A DNA stretch of 64,000 bases from contig NZ_FPAB01000005.1 of assembly GCF_900116145.1 (NCBI RefSeq), positions 62,001 to 126,000 of the forward strand, in the 5' to 3' direction. A model generated the notes under the pieces. That model was not told the origin of the DNA and did not search any database. It saw only the letters and a program-made list of their open reading frames with translations. The first letter of the stretch is position 1, and every line of letters starts with the position of its first letter. Of the stretch, positions 37,776 through 47,704 are shown in pieces. The position numbers were made by a program, and so were the translations under genes. Origin of the DNA: Streptomyces harbinensis (GTDB lineage Bacteria > Actinomycetota > Actinomycetes > Streptomycetales > Streptomycetaceae).

Positions 37776-38306
37776 TCAGGCGAGCGTGGCCTCCGCGTCC
37801 AGGGTGGTGCCGACCGCCTGGACGACGGCGGCGATCTTGAACGCCTCCTGGATCGTCTCGCGGTCGACGCCGGCCTTGCGCAGCACCTGCTCGTGCGAGT
37901 CGAGGCACTGGCCGCAGCCGTTGATGGCGGAGACGGCGAGGGACCACAGCTCGAAGTCGGTCTTCTCCACGCCCGGGTTGCCGATGACGTTCATCCGCAG
38001 GCCGGCGCGCAGGGTGCCGTACTCCGGGTCGCTCAGCAGGTGGCGGGTGCGGTAGAAGACGTTGTTCATCGCCATGATCGCGGCGGCGGACTTGGCGGCG
38101 GTGTACGCCTCGTCCGAGAGGTGCTTGCGCGCCTCGGGCTCCAGCTCGCGCAGGACGATCGGGGAGCGGGAGGCGATGGCGCAGGCGAGTACGGTGCCCC
38201 ACAGCTGCTGCTCGGGCAGCGGCGAGTTGCCTATGACCGAGCCGAGGTTCAGCTTGAGGTCCTTGGCGTACGCCGGAACGGACGCCTTCAGGTCGTCGAG
38301 GGCCAT
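37776..38306 (-). CDS. ahpD: Alkyl hydroperoxidase AhpD
   Basis: 176 residues, against 177 for the M. tuberculosis enzyme. [19 protein letters not shown] gives the catalytic CxxC and the downstream His; the Glu upstream of the motif is also kept. AhpD reduces lipoylated partner proteins to regenerate AhpC and has weak peroxidase activity. It lies 10 bases downstream of ahpC on the same strand, so the two are one operon. The ATG at 38306 follows GAGG; an ATG at 38324 would overlap the end of ahpC. Confidence 0.95.
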   Translation of the reverse strand: MALDDLKASVPAYAKDLKLNLGSVIGNSPLPEQQLWGTVLACAIASRSPIVLRELEPEARKHLSDEAYTAAKSAAAIMAMNNVFYRTRHLLSDPEYGTLRAGLRMNVIGNPGVEKTDFELWSLAVSAINGCGQCLDSHEQVLRKAGVDRETIQEAFKIAAVVQAVGTTLDAEATLA

Positions 38307-38316
38307 GGGGTCCGCC

Positions 38317-38871
38317 TCACGCACCCGCGAGGAGCGCGACCGGGTCGAGGGTGTTCTCGCCCTTGGTCCAGTTGCAGGGGCACAGCTCGTCGGTCTGCAG
38401 GGCGTCCAGCACCCGCAGGACCTCCTTGGGGTTACGGCCGACGGAGCCGGCGGTCACCATGGTGAACTGGATCTCGTTGTTGGGGTCGATGATGAAGACG
38501 GCCCGCTGCGCGAAGCCGTCCTCGCCCTGCACACCGGCGGCGCGCATCAGCTCGTGCTTGGAGTCGGCGAGCATGGGGAAGGGCAGGTCGCGCAGGTCGG
38601 CGTGGTCCTTGCGCCAGGCGTGGTGCACGAACTCGGAGTCACCGGAGACACCGAGGATCTGCGCGTCGCGGTCCGCGAACTCCTCCTCCAGCTGACCGAA
38701 GGCGGCGATCTCGGTCGGGCAGACGAAGGTGAAGTCCTTGGGCCAGAAGAACACGACCCGCCACTTGCCCTCGTAGGTCTTGTGGTCGATCTGAGCGAAG
38801 GCGCTCTCGGCGTCGAGGCTGACGCAGGCGGTGAGGTCGTACTCGGGGAACTTGTCGCCGACGGTGAGCAA
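38317..38871 (-). CDS. ahpC: Alkyl hydroperoxide reductase AhpC (peroxiredoxin)
   Basis: 184 residues, a 2-Cys peroxiredoxin. FTFVCPTEI has the peroxidatic Cys and DELCPCNW the resolving Cys, with [12 protein letters not shown] between. It detoxifies hydrogen peroxide, organic peroxides and peroxynitrite. The start is a TTG at 38871: AAGGAG lies exactly six bases upstream and no ATG or GTG occurs near the expected beginning [12 protein letters not shown]. It is transcribed away from oxyR, as in other Streptomyces, where OxyR activates ahpCD. Confidence 0.94.
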   Translation of the reverse strand: MLTVGDKFPEYDLTACVSLDAESAFAQIDHKTYEGKWRVVFFWPKDFTFVCPTEIAAFGQLEEEFADRDAQILGVSGDSEFVHHAWRKDHADLRDLPFPMLADSKHELMRAAGVQGEDGFAQRAVFIIDPNNEIQFTMVTAGSVGRNPKEVLRVLDALQTDELCPCNWTKGENTLDPVALLAGA

Positions 38872-39018
38872 CGCGATCTCCTTGTGCTTGTGGTGCCGAG
38901 GGTTGCTGCCGGGGCTGCCGGGGGGTTCCCGGTGGTCCTGGCGGGCACTACGCTGCCATATCGGCCATTGATCTCAGAAATAGCTAGACTCGTCGTGATT
39001 AATCGGAGGTAGTTATCA
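38872..39018. promoter_or_regulatory. ahpC-oxyR divergent control region
   Basis: The 147-base divergent gap is AT-rich at 38958-39009, unlike its surroundings. It has TAGACT (38985-38990) as a possible oxyR -10 box, GGAGGT (39005-39010) as the oxyR ribosome site, AAGGAG (minus, 38878-38883) for ahpC, and an ATTAAT palindrome at 38998-39003. An OxyR site is expected here from knowledge of this regulon; its exact bases were not fixed. Confidence 0.6.
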
Positions 39019-39978
39019 GTGGCCGGTACGACGGGGCCCGCGGGCATGGCACGACAGCCCACATTCGCGCAGCTGAGGGCGTTCGCCGCGGTCGCGGAGC
39101 ATCTGCACTTCCGGGAGGCGGCCGCCGCCATCGGGATGAGTCAGCCCGCGCTGTCCGGCGCCGTCGCCGCACTCGAAGAGACCCTCGACATCACCCTGTT
39201 GGAGCGCACCACCCGCAAGGTCATGCTCTCCCCGGCCGGTGAACGGCTCGCGGTGCGGGCCCGCTGCGTCCTGGACACGGTACGGGAGCTGGTGGAGGAG
39301 GCCGAGGCCGCCCGGGCGCCGTTCACCGGACTGCTGCGGCTGGGCGTGATCCCCACCTGCGCGCCGTATCTGCTGCCCACCGTGCTGCGGCTGATCCGCG
39401 AGGAGTTCCCGGCCCTGGAGCCCCGGGTGCACGAGGAGCGCACCGCCGAACTGCTGGAGGGCCTGGCCGGCGGCCGGCTGGACGCGCTGCTGCTGGCCGT
39501 GCCGCTCGGCCACCCCGGTCTCACCGAGCTGCCGCTGTACGACGAGGACTTCGCGCTCGTCCTGCCGCACGGCCACCCGCTGGCCGGGCGGCGCGACATC
39601 CCCCGGGCGGCGCTGCGCGACCTGGAGCTGATCCTGCTGGACGAGGGGCACTGCCTGCGCGACCAGGCGCTGGAGATCTGCCAGGAGGCGGGCCGCGAGG
39701 CGGGGGCCACCATGGCGGCCAGCGCGGCCGGGCTCTCCACGCTGGTGCAGCTGGTGGCCGGCGGCCTCGGGGTGACGCTGCTGCCGCGCACCGCCCTGAA
39801 GGTGGAGACGGCGCGCAGCGAGGAGCTGGCCACCGGGTTCTTCGCGGACCCGGCGCCGACCCGGCGGATAGCGCTGGTGACGCGTACCGGGACGGCGCGC
39901 GCGGCCGAGTTCGAGACCCTGGCACGCGCGCTGCGCCGGGCGTTGCGCCCGCTGCCGGTCCGGATCAGCCGTCCGTAG
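39019..39978 (+). CDS. oxyR: OxyR, LysR-type peroxide regulator
   Basis: 319 residues. The N-terminal helix-turn-helix includes [20 protein letters not shown] and [15 protein letters not shown]; the effector domain carries [18 protein letters not shown], where the two Cys are nine residues apart as in E. coli OxyR Cys199/Cys208, so disulfide sensing of peroxide is expected. It is divergent from ahpC. GTG 39019 has GGAGGT at 8 bases spacing, better than the internal ATG at 39046. The 3' end overlaps the convergent ribbon-helix-helix gene by 14 bases. Confidence 0.95.
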   Translation: MAGTTGPAGMARQPTFAQLRAFAAVAEHLHFREAAAAIGMSQPALSGAVAALEETLDITLLERTTRKVMLSPAGERLAVRARCVLDTVRELVEEAEAARAPFTGLLRLGVIPTCAPYLLPTVLRLIREEFPALEPRVHEERTAELLEGLAGGRLDALLLAVPLGHPGLTELPLYDEDFALVLPHGHPLAGRRDIPRAALRDLELILLDEGHCLRDQALEICQEAGREAGATMAASAAGLSTLVQLVAGGLGVTLLPRTALKVETARSEELATGFFADPAPTRRIALVTRTGTARAAEFETLARALRRALRPLPVRISRP

Positions 39979-40234
39979 CCGGCGGCGGGCCGTCCGCGTC
40001 CGGCTCGCCGCGGCTGCGCCGTGGCGGCCGGCCGCGCCGCGGGTGCGGCCTGGCGGTGCCCGGCAGCCGCCCGGCGTCCCGCAGGGCCTGGCGCAGCAGA
40101 TAGTCGATCTGCGCGTTGGTGCTGCGCAGTTCGTCGGCGGCCCAGCGGGCGAGCGCGTCGTGCACGGCGGGATCGAGCCGGAGCAGCACCTGCTTGCGGG
40201 CCGGCCGGGCGGGGCGCTCGGCGGGGTCCGTCAC
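39965..40234 (-). CDS. Small ribbon-helix-helix DNA-binding protein
   Basis: 89 residues. The core [19 protein letters not shown] followed by [18 protein letters not shown] is a ribbon-helix-helix (Arc/CopG type) fold: a basic beta strand, helix, turn and helix. The C-terminus is an Arg/Pro-rich tail. The GTG start overlaps the stop of the SPFH gene as GTGA, so translation is coupled. It probably represses its own operon: three TAGCA/TGGCA repeats spaced 10-11 bases lie before the SPFH gene, as expected for a protein of this fold. It also overlaps the end of oxyR. Confidence 0.78.
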   Translation of the reverse strand: MTDPAERPARPARKQVLLRLDPAVHDALARWAADELRSTNAQIDYLLRQALRDAGRLPGTARPHPRRGRPPRRSRGEPDADGPPPATDG

Positions 40235-41172
40235 TGGTACAGCGACCCGGTGTTCAGTACGGGCTGCGGGGTGTGGTTGCCGCACAGCACGACCAGCAGG
40301 TTGGAGACCATGGCGGCCTTGCGCTCCTCGTCCAGCTCGACCATCTGGGACTCGGTGATGCGGGCGAGAGCGCTCTCCACCATGCCGCAGGCGCCGTCCA
40401 CGATGGTCTGCCGGGCGGCGACGACCGCGCCGGCCTGCTGGCGCTGGAGCATCGCGGAGGCGATCTCGGGGGCGTAGGCGAGGTGGGTGAAGCGGGCCTC
40501 GATGATCCGCACCCCGGCGGCCTGCACCCGGGCGGTCAGCTCGACGGCCAGCTTCTCGGTGATCTCCTCGGCGTCCTCGCGCAGTGACAGTTCGTCCTCG
40601 CCGTGCGCGTCGTAGGGGTACTCGATGGCGATGTGGCGCAGCGCGGACTCGGTCTGGGTGGACACGAACTCCACGAAGTCGTCCACCTCGAAGCTGGCCT
40701 GCGCGGTGTCCTCGACCTTCCAGACGATGACCCCGGCCAGCTCGATCGGGTTGCCGTGGGCGTCGTTGACCTTGAGGACGGCCGTCTCGTGGTTGCGGAC
40801 CCGGGTGGATATCTTGACGCGGGTGGTCAGCGGGTTGACCCAGCGCAGCCCGTCCTTGCGGATGGTGCCGGAGTAGCGGCCGAAGAACTGCACCACGCGG
40901 GCCTCGCCGGGGGCGACCATGTTGAGGCCGCTCATCATGAAGAGCGAGACGAGGAAGACCAGTCCGCCGCCGATGATGAGCAGCACTCCGGCGGCGACCG
41001 AGTCGTTCCCGGCGAGCACCGCGCCGACGGCGGTGACGCCGGCGCCGGCGAGGGTGCCCAGGAAGGTGAGCAGCAGGGCGAGGCCGCCGGGGATGCTGTG
41101 TGCCGCCGTCTCCCTGACCCGGGGTTCGGGCATGTCGGGTGTGTCGATGTGGAGTTCGGTTCCGCTGGTCAT
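40231..41172 (-). CDS. SPFH/band 7 domain membrane protein
   Basis: 313 residues. Two membrane helices near the N-terminus (about residues 27-50 and 58-80) are followed by a band 7 domain ([35 protein letters not shown] region) and a helical C-terminal part with [23 protein letters not shown] proteins form large membrane scaffolds or rafts. The ribbon-helix-helix gene overlaps its end, making an operon. ATG 41172 follows GGGGAG. The partner or cargo is unknown. Confidence 0.88.
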   Translation of the reverse strand: MTSGTELHIDTPDMPEPRVRETAAHSIPGGLALLLTFLGTLAGAGVTAVGAVLAGNDSVAAGVLLIIGGGLVFLVSLFMMSGLNMVAPGEARVVQFFGRYSGTIRKDGLRWVNPLTTRVKISTRVRNHETAVLKVNDAHGNPIELAGVIVWKVEDTAQASFEVDDFVEFVSTQTESALRHIAIEYPYDAHGEDELSLREDAEEITEKLAVELTARVQAAGVRIIEARFTHLAYAPEIASAMLQRQQAGAVVAARQTIVDGACGMVESALARITESQMVELDEERKAAMVSNLLVVLCGNHTPQPVLNTGSLYQ

Positions 41173-41220
41173 GGTCTCCCCGTCCGGTGTGTGGTGGCCG
41201 GTGCGGCCACGGTCGAACTT

Positions 41221-41246
41221 TAGCAATCTGATAGCACTTTATGGCA
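41221..41246 (-). promoter_or_regulatory. Phased direct repeats, candidate operator of the SPFH operon
   Basis: TAGCA at 41221-41225, TAGCA at 41232-41236 and TGGCA at 41242-41246 are spaced 11 and 10 bases, one helical turn. They lie about 50 bases upstream of the SPFH start. Confidence 0.55.
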
Positions 41247-41255
41247 AGGGGGTGG

Positions 41256-41282
41256 TCGCGATGTATCGCGAATCGGTAGCCT
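41256..41282 (+). promoter_or_regulatory. Palindrome and leaderless-type promoter of the DUF1707 gene
   Basis: TCGCGAT-gt-ATCGCGA (41256-41271) is a perfect 7-base-arm palindrome. Six bases beyond it is TAGCCT (41277-41282), followed by six bases and the GTG at 41289. The palindrome is placed where a regulator would meet RNA polymerase. Confidence 0.55.
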
Positions 41283-41288
41283 GGCGGG

Positions 41289-41960
41289 GTGACTGCCGAA
41301 AAGCCTCCCGCCGTGCCGCTCGCCAAGCCGGCCGCACCGGCCCCCGTACCGCACACCGCGCCGGATCCCGTACGCGCCTCGGACGCCGACCGGGACCGGA
41401 TCGCGGACATCCTGCGCGAGGCGCTGGCCGAGGGCCGGCTCGACGCGGAGGAGCACGCCGAGCGCATCGAGTCCGTCTACCGGGCCAAGACCCTGGGCGA
41501 ACTGGAGCCGCTGATCCGGGATCTGCCGGCCGGGCAGCGCCCGGCGGCGCCCGCTCCGCCGCCGCAGCCCGGGCCCGTCGCGCCGGTGCCCCAGGGGCCG
41601 CGCAGCGTGGTCGCCGTCTTCAGCTCCGCCAACCGGCACGGGCGGTGGCGGCTCGGGCTGCGCACGGTGGCCTCCGCCGTCTTCGGCAGCGTCGAACTCG
41701 ACCTGACCGAGGCGATCTTCGACCAGCAGTACGTGACCATCGACGCCACCGCCGTGTTCGGCAGCGTGGAGATCAAGGTCCCGGAAAACGTCACGGTGCG
41801 GACCGGCGGCACCGGCGTGCTCGGCAGTTTCGAGGTCGTCGAGATGGTCTCGGGCGACCCGTCGGCGCCGGTGATCATGGTCAAGGGGGCGGCCGTCTTC
41901 GGCTCGGTCGAAGCCCGCCCGGTGCCGGGCAAGACCGTCCGGAATCTGCGGAATGCCTGA
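41289..41960 (+). CDS. DUF1707 domain protein with cell-wall-active repeat-like region
   Basis: 223 residues. The N-terminal DUF1707 (SHOCT-like) helix pair has [33 protein letters not shown], shown by [11 protein letters not shown] and [15 protein letters not shown], joined by a Pro-rich linker to a beta-helical C-terminal part with three [12 protein letters not shown] repeats ([38 protein letters not shown]). The latter pattern is that of the LiaF-like cell-envelope-stress domain. No signal or membrane segment is seen. It is a widespread actinobacterial type, of unknown biochemical role. Confidence 0.82.
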   Translation: MTAEKPPAVPLAKPAAPAPVPHTAPDPVRASDADRDRIADILREALAEGRLDAEEHAERIESVYRAKTLGELEPLIRDLPAGQRPAAPAPPPQPGPVAPVPQGPRSVVAVFSSANRHGRWRLGLRTVASAVFGSVELDLTEAIFDQQYVTIDATAVFGSVEIKVPENVTVRTGGTGVLGSFEVVEMVSGDPSAPVIMVKGAAVFGSVEARPVPGKTVRNLRNA

Positions 41961-42171
41961 TATATCCGGCGGATGTGACTGATACGACCGCCCGAGTGGT
42001 CGCTCCGTGCATAAGCCCGCGTACAGCGGGTAGGGCTCGGGGGACCGTCACTCGTTTGGCCGCGCGAGGTGGGAAAGGCATCTCCATCCAGATGGGGACC
42101 TGTCCGGTCCGGGTGAGGGTCTCTTAGCCAGCCATGAGCGACCCCCGGTAGCCGTCGTCAGGAGTTTGACT

Positions 42172-42528
42172 GTGCTGCAATCGTCACCGCCCCAAGAGTC
42201 CCAGTGGTCACCTGCCGTCCCGGCTCAGCGCAGTTCGAGAGACCTGGCGGGCCCGTGGCACTCCGAGGCAGCGTGCCGGCGGGATGAGGCAGGACTCTTC
42301 TTCGCCCCCTCCCAGGAGCCCACCGCGGCCCGGCTCTCACGCGAGCAGGCCGCCAAGGCGGTCTGCGCCCGCTGCCCCGTGCTGCTGGAGTGCCGCGAGC
42401 ACGCCCTGCTCCAGCCCGAGCCGTACGGGGTGTGGGGCGGGCTGACCGCCGCCGAGCGCCGCGTCGTGCTCAGCCGGCGCCGCCGCCGCGAGGCCACCAG
42501 CGGAAGCGGCAGCACCCGGGTCGCCTGA
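42172..42528 (+). CDS. wblI: WhiB-like iron-sulfur transcription regulator
   Basis: 118 residues. The four Cys that hold the [4Fe-4S] cluster are at [20 protein letters not shown] (CxxC then CxxxxxC), followed by the GVWGG turn and a basic C-terminal helix ([11 protein letters not shown]) that binds DNA. WhiB-like proteins act with the main sigma factor in development and redox control. GTG 42172 has GGAG at seven bases. The gene symbol rests on my recollection of the arrangement wblI-glpX in S. coelicolor and is less certain than the family. Upstream, 41961-42171 holds its promoter region and no other gene. Confidence 0.8.
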   Translation: MLQSSPPQESQWSPAVPAQRSSRDLAGPWHSEAACRRDEAGLFFAPSQEPTAARLSREQAAKAVCARCPVLLECREHALLQPEPYGVWGGLTAAERRVVLSRRRRREATSGSGSTRVA

Positions 42529-42567
42529 CCGGCCCCCTCCCGGCCGGGCGCCCCGCCGCCACCCGCA

Positions 42568-42597
42568 GGCCGGCCCGCACCCGTGCGCGGGCCGGCC
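42568..42597. terminator. Bidirectional terminator between the WhiB-like gene and glpX
   Basis: A perfect 11-base stem GGCCGGCCCGC/GCGGGCCGGCC with an 8-base loop, placed between two convergent stop codons. Confidence 0.8.
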
Positions 42598-42620
42598 CCG
42601 GAGTCCTGGGCCGTACGCCG

Positions 42621-43652
42621 TCACTTCCCCCGGTCGAAGTCCACCGCGCTGTACGCCCGCAGCTTGGACAGCCGGTGCGTGGAATCGATCTGCCGGATCG
42701 TGCCCGAGCGCGAACGCATCACCAGGGACTGGGTGGTGGCGGTCTCGGCGCTGTAGCGCACCCCGCGCAGCAACTCGCCGTCCGTGATGCCGGTGGCCAC
42801 GAAGAACACGTTCTCGCCGCGCACCAGATCACCCGTGTGCAGCACCCGGTCCAGGTCGTGCCCCGCGTCCAGGGCCGCGCGCCGCTCCGCCTCGTCCTTG
42901 GGCCACAGCTTGCCCTGGATGGTCCCGCCCAGACAGGTGATGGCGCAGGCCGCGATGATGCCCTCGGGCGTGCCGCCGATGCCCAGCAGCAGATCCGCCC
43001 CGGTGCCCTCGCGCACACTCATGATGGCGCCGGCCACATCGCCGTCCGAGATCAGCTTCACCCGGGCGCCGGCCTCCCGGACCTCCCGCACCAGTCCGTC
43101 GTGGCGCGGCCGGTCCAGGATGACCACCGTCACATCGCCGGGCGCGCCGCCCTTGGCCTTGGCGACCCGGCGCACGTTCACGGCGGGCGGTGCCTCGATG
43201 TCCACGAACTCGGCTGCCTCCGGGCCGGTCGCCAGCTTGTCCATGTAGAACACGGCGCTCGGATCGAACATCGCGCCCCGCTCGGCCACCGCCAGCACCG
43301 ACACCGCGTTGCCCATGCCCTTGGCGGTCAGCGTCGTCCCGTCCACCGGATCGACGGCCACATCGCACTCGGGACCGGTGCCGTCCCCCACCCGCTCGCC
43401 GTTGAACAGCATCGGGGCCTCGTCCTTCTCGCCCTCGCCGATGACGACCACGCCGTTCATCGAGACGGTGGAGACGAGCGTCCGCATGGCCTTGACGGCG
43501 GCGTCGTCCGCGCCGTTCTTGTCACCCCGGCCGACCCAGCGGCCCGAGGCCATCGCGCCGGCCTCGGTGACCCGGACCAGCTCCAGGGCGAGGTTGCGGT
43601 CGGGCGCCTCGGGAGCCACTTCGAGGGGAGGCGGAAGATGATGGTCAGCCAT
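42621..43652 (-). CDS. glpX: Fructose-1,6-bisphosphatase class II
   Basis: 343 residues. [34 protein letters not shown] and [14 protein letters not shown] match the GlpX family, with the metal-binding DPVDGTT motif. It makes fructose 6-phosphate in gluconeogenesis; actinobacteria usually lack the class I enzyme. The start at 43652 is taken for [12 protein letters not shown] with AAAGG about 9 bases upstream; a longer frame exists but has no family sequence. Confidence 0.94.
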   Translation of the reverse strand: MADHHLPPPLEVAPEAPDRNLALELVRVTEAGAMASGRWVGRGDKNGADDAAVKAMRTLVSTVSMNGVVVIGEGEKDEAPMLFNGERVGDGTGPECDVAVDPVDGTTLTAKGMGNAVSVLAVAERGAMFDPSAVFYMDKLATGPEAAEFVDIEAPPAVNVRRVAKAKGGAPGDVTVVILDRPRHDGLVREVREAGARVKLISDGDVAGAIMSVREGTGADLLLGIGGTPEGIIAACAITCLGGTIQGKLWPKDEAERRAALDAGHDLDRVLHTGDLVRGENVFFVATGITDGELLRGVRYSAETATTQSLVMRSRSGTIRQIDSTHRLSKLRAYSAVDFDRGK

Positions 43653-43801
43653 CGGAACGCACCTTTCTGCGCGGCTCGGCCGCTGGGGGAGGGTGTCCAT
43701 GACTTTAGCCGGAATTCGTACAACTGAGCAGAGTGCCCATCTGATGAGCGATTCCGGGGGTGGTTTCGAGCGCGCCACCCGCATACGGGACGATGGGGGG
43801 C

Positions 43802-44419
43802 GTGTCGAGCGACGTGACCGAGAAGAGCCAGCCGGCCGAGCAGGCCGGGGAGACCGGGGACACCCAGCCGACGGCCCCGCCGCCCCCCAAGCGGTCGAAG
43901 CTGAAGTCCGTCCGCGACATGGTGCTGTCCATGGCCGTGATCACCGCCGTGTCCTTCGGCCTCTACCTGCTCGCCCCCGGCCGCGACGCGGGCGCCGACC
44001 CCGTCAAGGAGATCGGGTACCAGACCGAGGCCGACCTGGCCGCCCGCGCCGCGCCGTACGAACTGCTGGTCCCCGAAGGACTCTCCGAGGAGTGGCGCGC
44101 CACCTCGGTGCGCTACCGGGCCACCGACCCGCTCGGCGCCACCTGGAAGCTCGGCTTCACCGACCCGGACAACGAGTTCGCCGGCCTGGTCCAGGCCGAC
44201 GGCGACCCGGCCACCGTCATCCCCGGCGCCACCCAGGGCGCCGAGGACACCGGCGAGAGCATCACCCTGGGCGGCCGGGAGTGGACCTGGTACGAGGGCA
44301 CCCCCTACAACGCGCTCGTCCTGGCGGGCGACGAGGCGACCGCCGTGGTCGCCGGCACCGCCCCCCGCGAACGGCTGACCGAGTTCGCCGAGGCCCTGCG
44401 GCCCGTCACAGCACCGTGA
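43802..44419 (+). CDS. DUF4245 membrane-anchored protein
   Basis: 205 residues. A charged, Pro-rich N-region, one membrane helix ([21 protein letters not shown]) and an exported domain with [17 protein letters not shown] and [18 protein letters not shown], the DUF4245 pattern. Function unknown. The GTG at 43802 lies seven bases after GACGAT, so the in-frame ATG at 43793 would fall inside the -10 box. It is divergent from glpX by 149 bases; its 3' end overlaps the convergent nitroreductase by 14 bases. Confidence 0.8.
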   Translation: MSSDVTEKSQPAEQAGETGDTQPTAPPPPKRSKLKSVRDMVLSMAVITAVSFGLYLLAPGRDAGADPVKEIGYQTEADLAARAAPYELLVPEGLSEEWRATSVRYRATDPLGATWKLGFTDPDNEFAGLVQADGDPATVIPGATQGAEDTGESITLGGREWTWYEGTPYNALVLAGDEATAVVAGTAPRERLTEFAEALRPVTAP

Positions 44420-44999
44420 CGGCCTCCGCGTACTCCAGCCGCGGATTGCGCGGCCGGAACGCGTCGGGCCCCGGCCGGCCGATGTTCACCACCAGCAGGA
44501 CCTTCTGCCGGCCGTCCCCGAAGAACTCCTTGTTGACGCCCTCCGCGTCGAAACCGCTCATCGGACCGGCCGCGAGACCCGCGGCCCGCACCCCGAGCAG
44601 GAAGTAACCGGCCTGGAGCGTGGCGTTGAAGCTGCCGGACCGCTCACGCACCGCCTCCTCGGCGTACATGCCGTCCTTCAGGTCCGGCAGCGCGGGCAGC
44701 AGCTTCGGCAGCTTCTCGTGGAAATCCACATCCGCCGACAGGAGCGCGGTCAGCGGCGCGCTGCCGGTTTTGTCCCGGTTGCCCCGCGACATCAGCGGCA
44801 GCAACCGCTCCCTGGCCTCGCGCGACCGCAGCAGGGTGACCCGCAGCGGCGACTGGTTGAACGCGGTCGGCGCCAGCTTGATCAGGTCGTACACGGCCCG
44901 CATCTGCGCCTCGCTCACCGGCTCGTCGGTGAAGGTGTGCGCGGTGTGCGCCTCGCGGAACAGCAGATCCTGCGCGGCGGGGTCGAGGGCGAGCGTCAT
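44406..44999 (-). CDS. Nitroreductase family protein, malonic semialdehyde reductase-like
   Basis: 197 residues, a flavin-dependent nitroreductase-fold enzyme. REAHTAHTFTDEPVSEAQM, LAPTAFNQSPLRVTLL (FMN-binding region) and LLVVNIGRPGPDAFRPRNPRLEY match the RutE/HadB-type subgroup, which uses NAD(P)H. RutE reduces malonic semialdehyde in pyrimidine breakdown in E. coli; no other rut gene is nearby, so the substrate is uncertain. The ATG at 44999 is taken for MTLALDPAA; an ATG at 45017 would add six residues. Confidence 0.87.
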   Translation of the reverse strand: MTLALDPAAQDLLFREAHTAHTFTDEPVSEAQMRAVYDLIKLAPTAFNQSPLRVTLLRSREARERLLPLMSRGNRDKTGSAPLTALLSADVDFHEKLPKLLPALPDLKDGMYAEEAVRERSGSFNATLQAGYFLLGVRAAGLAAGPMSGFDAEGVNKEFFGDGRQKVLLVVNIGRPGPDAFRPRNPRLEYAEAVTVL

Positions 45000-45099
45000 C
45001 GGGACAGGGCCTTTCATCGGGTACGCGGACGCCCGGCACCGGTCGGCGCCGGGACGCGGGGAGGCTTCCCCGCCGCGCCAACCCCGACGCGTCCGCGCG

Positions 45100-45339
45100 C
45101 TATTCCCCGCCGTCGCCGGCCTCCGCCTCCGCTTCCTCCTTCAGCGCCTGGTCCAGCCGCGCCCGGGCACCCGCCAGCCGCCCGGCGCAGACCTTCGCCA
45201 GCTCCTCGCCGCGCTCCCACAGCGCCAGGGACTCCTCCAGGGTCACGCCACCCGCCTCCAGCCGGCGCACCACATCGATCAGCTCGTCCCGCGCCTGCTC
45301 ATAGCTGAGCGCCGCGTCGTCCGTGTCCGGTTCTGCCAT
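45100..45339 (-). CDS. xseB: Exodeoxyribonuclease VII small subunit
   Basis: 79 residues. [20 protein letters not shown] followed by [18 protein letters not shown] is the XseB helical hairpin; the tail is acidic. Several small subunits bind the large subunit to form the single-strand-specific exonuclease. The ATG at 45339 has AAGGTGG upstream (also readable as a TAAGGT promoter box); a GTG at 45369 overlaps the xseA stop (GTGA) and would add ten residues. Confidence 0.9.
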   Translation of the reverse strand: MAEPDTDDAALSYEQARDELIDVVRRLEAGGVTLEESLALWERGEELAKVCAGRLAGARARLDQALKEEAEAEAGDGGE

Positions 45340-45365
45340 GTCCGCCACCTTAGATCCGCCGTCCG

Positions 45366-46601
45366 TCACCGTTCCGCCTCCTGCCCCTCGCCCCGCTCGT
45401 CGACCGTCACCGAGAACGCCCCCTCGGCCACCCTGGCCCGCAGCCGCTCACCGGACGCCACCCGGCCGGCGTCCCGTACCGCCGAACCGTCCGCCCGCTG
45501 GAGCACCGCGTAGCCCCGCCGCAGCGTCGCCGCCGGGGACAGCGCCACCACCCGGGCCCTGGTGTGCGTCAGATCCGCCTCCGCGCGCTCCAGCAGATGC
45601 CCCAGCGTGCGCCGCGCCCTGGCCACCAGCGCGTCGACCTCCTCCGCCCGCCCGGCGATCATCCGCCCCGGCTCCGCCAGCACCGGCCGGCTCACCGCCG
45701 CCGCCAGCCCGCGCTCCTCCCGGTCCAGGAACGTCTCCAGCACCCACCGGCCGCGCTCGCGCAACTGCCGCACCCGGGACTGCTCCTCGCCCACATCGGG
45801 CACCGTCCGCTTGGCGGCGTCGGTGGGCGTGGACGCCCGCAGATCCGCCACCAGATCAAGCAGCGGGGAGTCCGGCTCGTGGCCGATCGCCGACACCACC
45901 GGCGTCCCGGCCGCCGCCACCGCCCGCACCAGCCGCTCGTCCGAGAACGGCAGCAGATCCTCCACGCTGCCCCCGCCGCGCGCCACGATGATCACCTCGA
46001 CCTCGGGGTCGGCGTCCAGCTCCCGCACCGCCTCGATGACCTGCGGCACGGCGTGCACCCCCTGCACCGCCACGTTGCGCACCGCGAACCGCACCGCCGG
46101 CCAGCGCAGCTTCGCGTTCTGCAGCACATCCCGCTCCGCCGCCGACGCGCGCCCGGTGACCAGGCCCACGCACCCCGGCAGGAACGGCAGCCGGCGCTTG
46201 CGCTCCGGCGCGAACAGCCCCTCCGCCGCCAGCGACTTCTTCAACGCCTCGATCCGGGCCAGCAGCTCCCCGACCCCCACCGCCCGCAGATCCGTGGCCC
46301 GCAGCGACAACTGCCCGCGCGGGGCGTACCACTCCGGCTTGCCGAACACCACCACCCGCGCGCCCTCGCCGACCACCTCCGCCACGCGATCGAACACGGC
46401 CCGGAAACAGGTGACCGTCAAAGAGATGTCCTGGGACGGGTCGCGCAACGTGAGGAACACCACGCCCGCCCCCGGACGGCGCGAGATCTGGGTGATCTGC
46501 CCCTCCACCCAGACCGCGCCCAGCCGGTCGATCCACTGACCGATCAGCCGGGACACCTCGCCGACCGGCATCGGCGCTTCCGCCGTCGTCTGTACCGCCA
46601 T
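45366..46601 (-). CDS. xseA: Exodeoxyribonuclease VII large subunit
   Basis: 411 residues. An N-terminal OB fold ([19 protein letters not shown]) and the nuclease domain with [35 protein letters not shown] and STPTDAAK match XseA. The enzyme cuts single-stranded DNA in mismatch and recombination repair. The ATG at 46601 is preceded by TAGCGT and seven bases, a leaderless-type arrangement, and by no clear Shine-Dalgarno site. It is the first gene of the xseA-xseB operon, divergent from ispH. Confidence 0.94.
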   Translation of the reverse strand: MAVQTTAEAPMPVGEVSRLIGQWIDRLGAVWVEGQITQISRRPGAGVVFLTLRDPSQDISLTVTCFRAVFDRVAEVVGEGARVVVFGKPEWYAPRGQLSLRATDLRAVGVGELLARIEALKKSLAAEGLFAPERKRRLPFLPGCVGLVTGRASAAERDVLQNAKLRWPAVRFAVRNVAVQGVHAVPQVIEAVRELDADPEVEVIIVARGGGSVEDLLPFSDERLVRAVAAAGTPVVSAIGHEPDSPLLDLVADLRASTPTDAAKRTVPDVGEEQSRVRQLRERGRWVLETFLDREERGLAAAVSRPVLAEPGRMIAGRAEEVDALVARARRTLGHLLERAEADLTHTRARVVALSPAATLRRGYAVLQRADGSAVRDAGRVASGERLRARVAEGAFSVTVDERGEGQEAER

Positions 46602-46701
46602 GCCCGCAACGCTAGCGCCGCCCACCGACAACGCCCGCCCCGCCGCCCGCGGCCCGCCCGCACCGGCCGCCGCCCCGTGCCGTCCCCGTACGATGGGGGA
46701 C
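46602..46701. promoter_or_regulatory. xseA-ispH divergent promoters, both leaderless type
   Basis: On the minus strand TAGCGT (46609-46614) is seven bases from the xseA ATG. On the plus strand TACGAT (46689-46694) is seven bases from the ispH ATG. Both fit TANNNT-N7-ATG. Confidence 0.5.
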
Positions 46702-47703
46702 ATGGCCGACCCAGCACTCTCCGGCACCGCCGAGCCCGCCCGCCGCGTCCTGCTCGCCGCCCCCCGGGGCTACTGCGCGGGCGTGGACCGCGCCGTCCTC
46801 GCCGTGGAAGCGGCTCTCGAACAGTACGGCGCCCCGATATACGTCCGGCACGAGATCGTCCACAACAAGCACGTGGTCAAGACGCTGGAACGCAAGGGCG
46901 CCATCTTCGTCGAGGAGACGGCCGAGGTGCCCGAGGGCTCCATCGTCATCTTCTCCGCGCACGGGGTCGCCCCCGAAGTGCACCGCGAGGCCGAGCGCGG
47001 CAAGCTCGCCACCATCGACGCCACCTGCCCGCTGGTCACCAAGGTGCACAAGGAAGCGGTCCGGTTCGCCAAGGAGAACTACCAGATCCTGCTCATCGGC
47101 CACGAGGGCCACGAGGAGGTCATCGGCACCAGCGGCGAGGCCCCCGACCACATCACCCTGGTGGACGGCCCCGCCGACGCGGCCAAGGTTGAGGTGCCCG
47201 ACCCGGACCGGGTGGTGTGGCTCTCCCAGACCACCCTGTCGGTCGACGAGACCATGGAGACCGTGGACGCGCTCAAGGGGCGCTTCCCCAACCTGCTCAG
47301 CCCGCCGAGCGACGACATCTGCTACGCCACGCAGAACCGCCAGCTCGCCATCAAGCAGGTGGCGGCCGACTCCGAGCTGGTCCTGGTGGTCGGCTCGAAG
47401 AACTCCTCCAACTCCGTCCGCATGGTCGAGGTCGCCCTCGGCGCCGGCGCCGAGCGCGCCCACCTGGTCGACAACGCCTCGGAGATCGACGAGGCGTGGC
47501 TGACCGGCGTCACCACCGTGGGCCTGTCCTCCGGCGCCTCGGTGCCCGAGGTCCTGGTCGAGGGCGTGCTGGAGTGGCTGGCCGAGCGGGGCTACGCGGA
47601 CGTGGAACTGGTGCAGCCCACCGAGGAGCACATCCAGTTCTCGCTCCCCAAGGAACTGCGCCGGGACCTGCGCGCCGAGGCCGCCGCGAAGGTCGCCGGC
47701 TGA
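46702..47703 (+). CDS. ispH: 4-hydroxy-3-methylbut-2-enyl diphosphate reductase
   Basis: 333 residues. The three Cys that bind the [4Fe-4S] cluster are at [22 protein letters not shown] and [11 protein letters not shown], and the substrate His residues at [10 protein letters not shown] and [10 protein letters not shown]. It makes the last step of the MEP pathway, giving isopentenyl and dimethylallyl diphosphate, the precursors used by prenyltransferases such as the one at 17315. The ATG at 46702 fits the beginning MADPALSG and the promoter box before it. It converges on the DUF6542 gene, one base apart. Confidence 0.95.
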   Translation: MADPALSGTAEPARRVLLAAPRGYCAGVDRAVLAVEAALEQYGAPIYVRHEIVHNKHVVKTLERKGAIFVEETAEVPEGSIVIFSAHGVAPEVHREAERGKLATIDATCPLVTKVHKEAVRFAKENYQILLIGHEGHEEVIGTSGEAPDHITLVDGPADAAKVEVPDPDRVVWLSQTTLSVDETMETVDALKGRFPNLLSPPSDDICYATQNRQLAIKQVAADSELVLVVGSKNSSNSVRMVEVALGAGAERAHLVDNASEIDEAWLTGVTTVGLSSGASVPEVLVEGVLEWLAERGYADVELVQPTEEHIQFSLPKELRRDLRAEAAAKVAG

Positions 47704-47704
47704 G

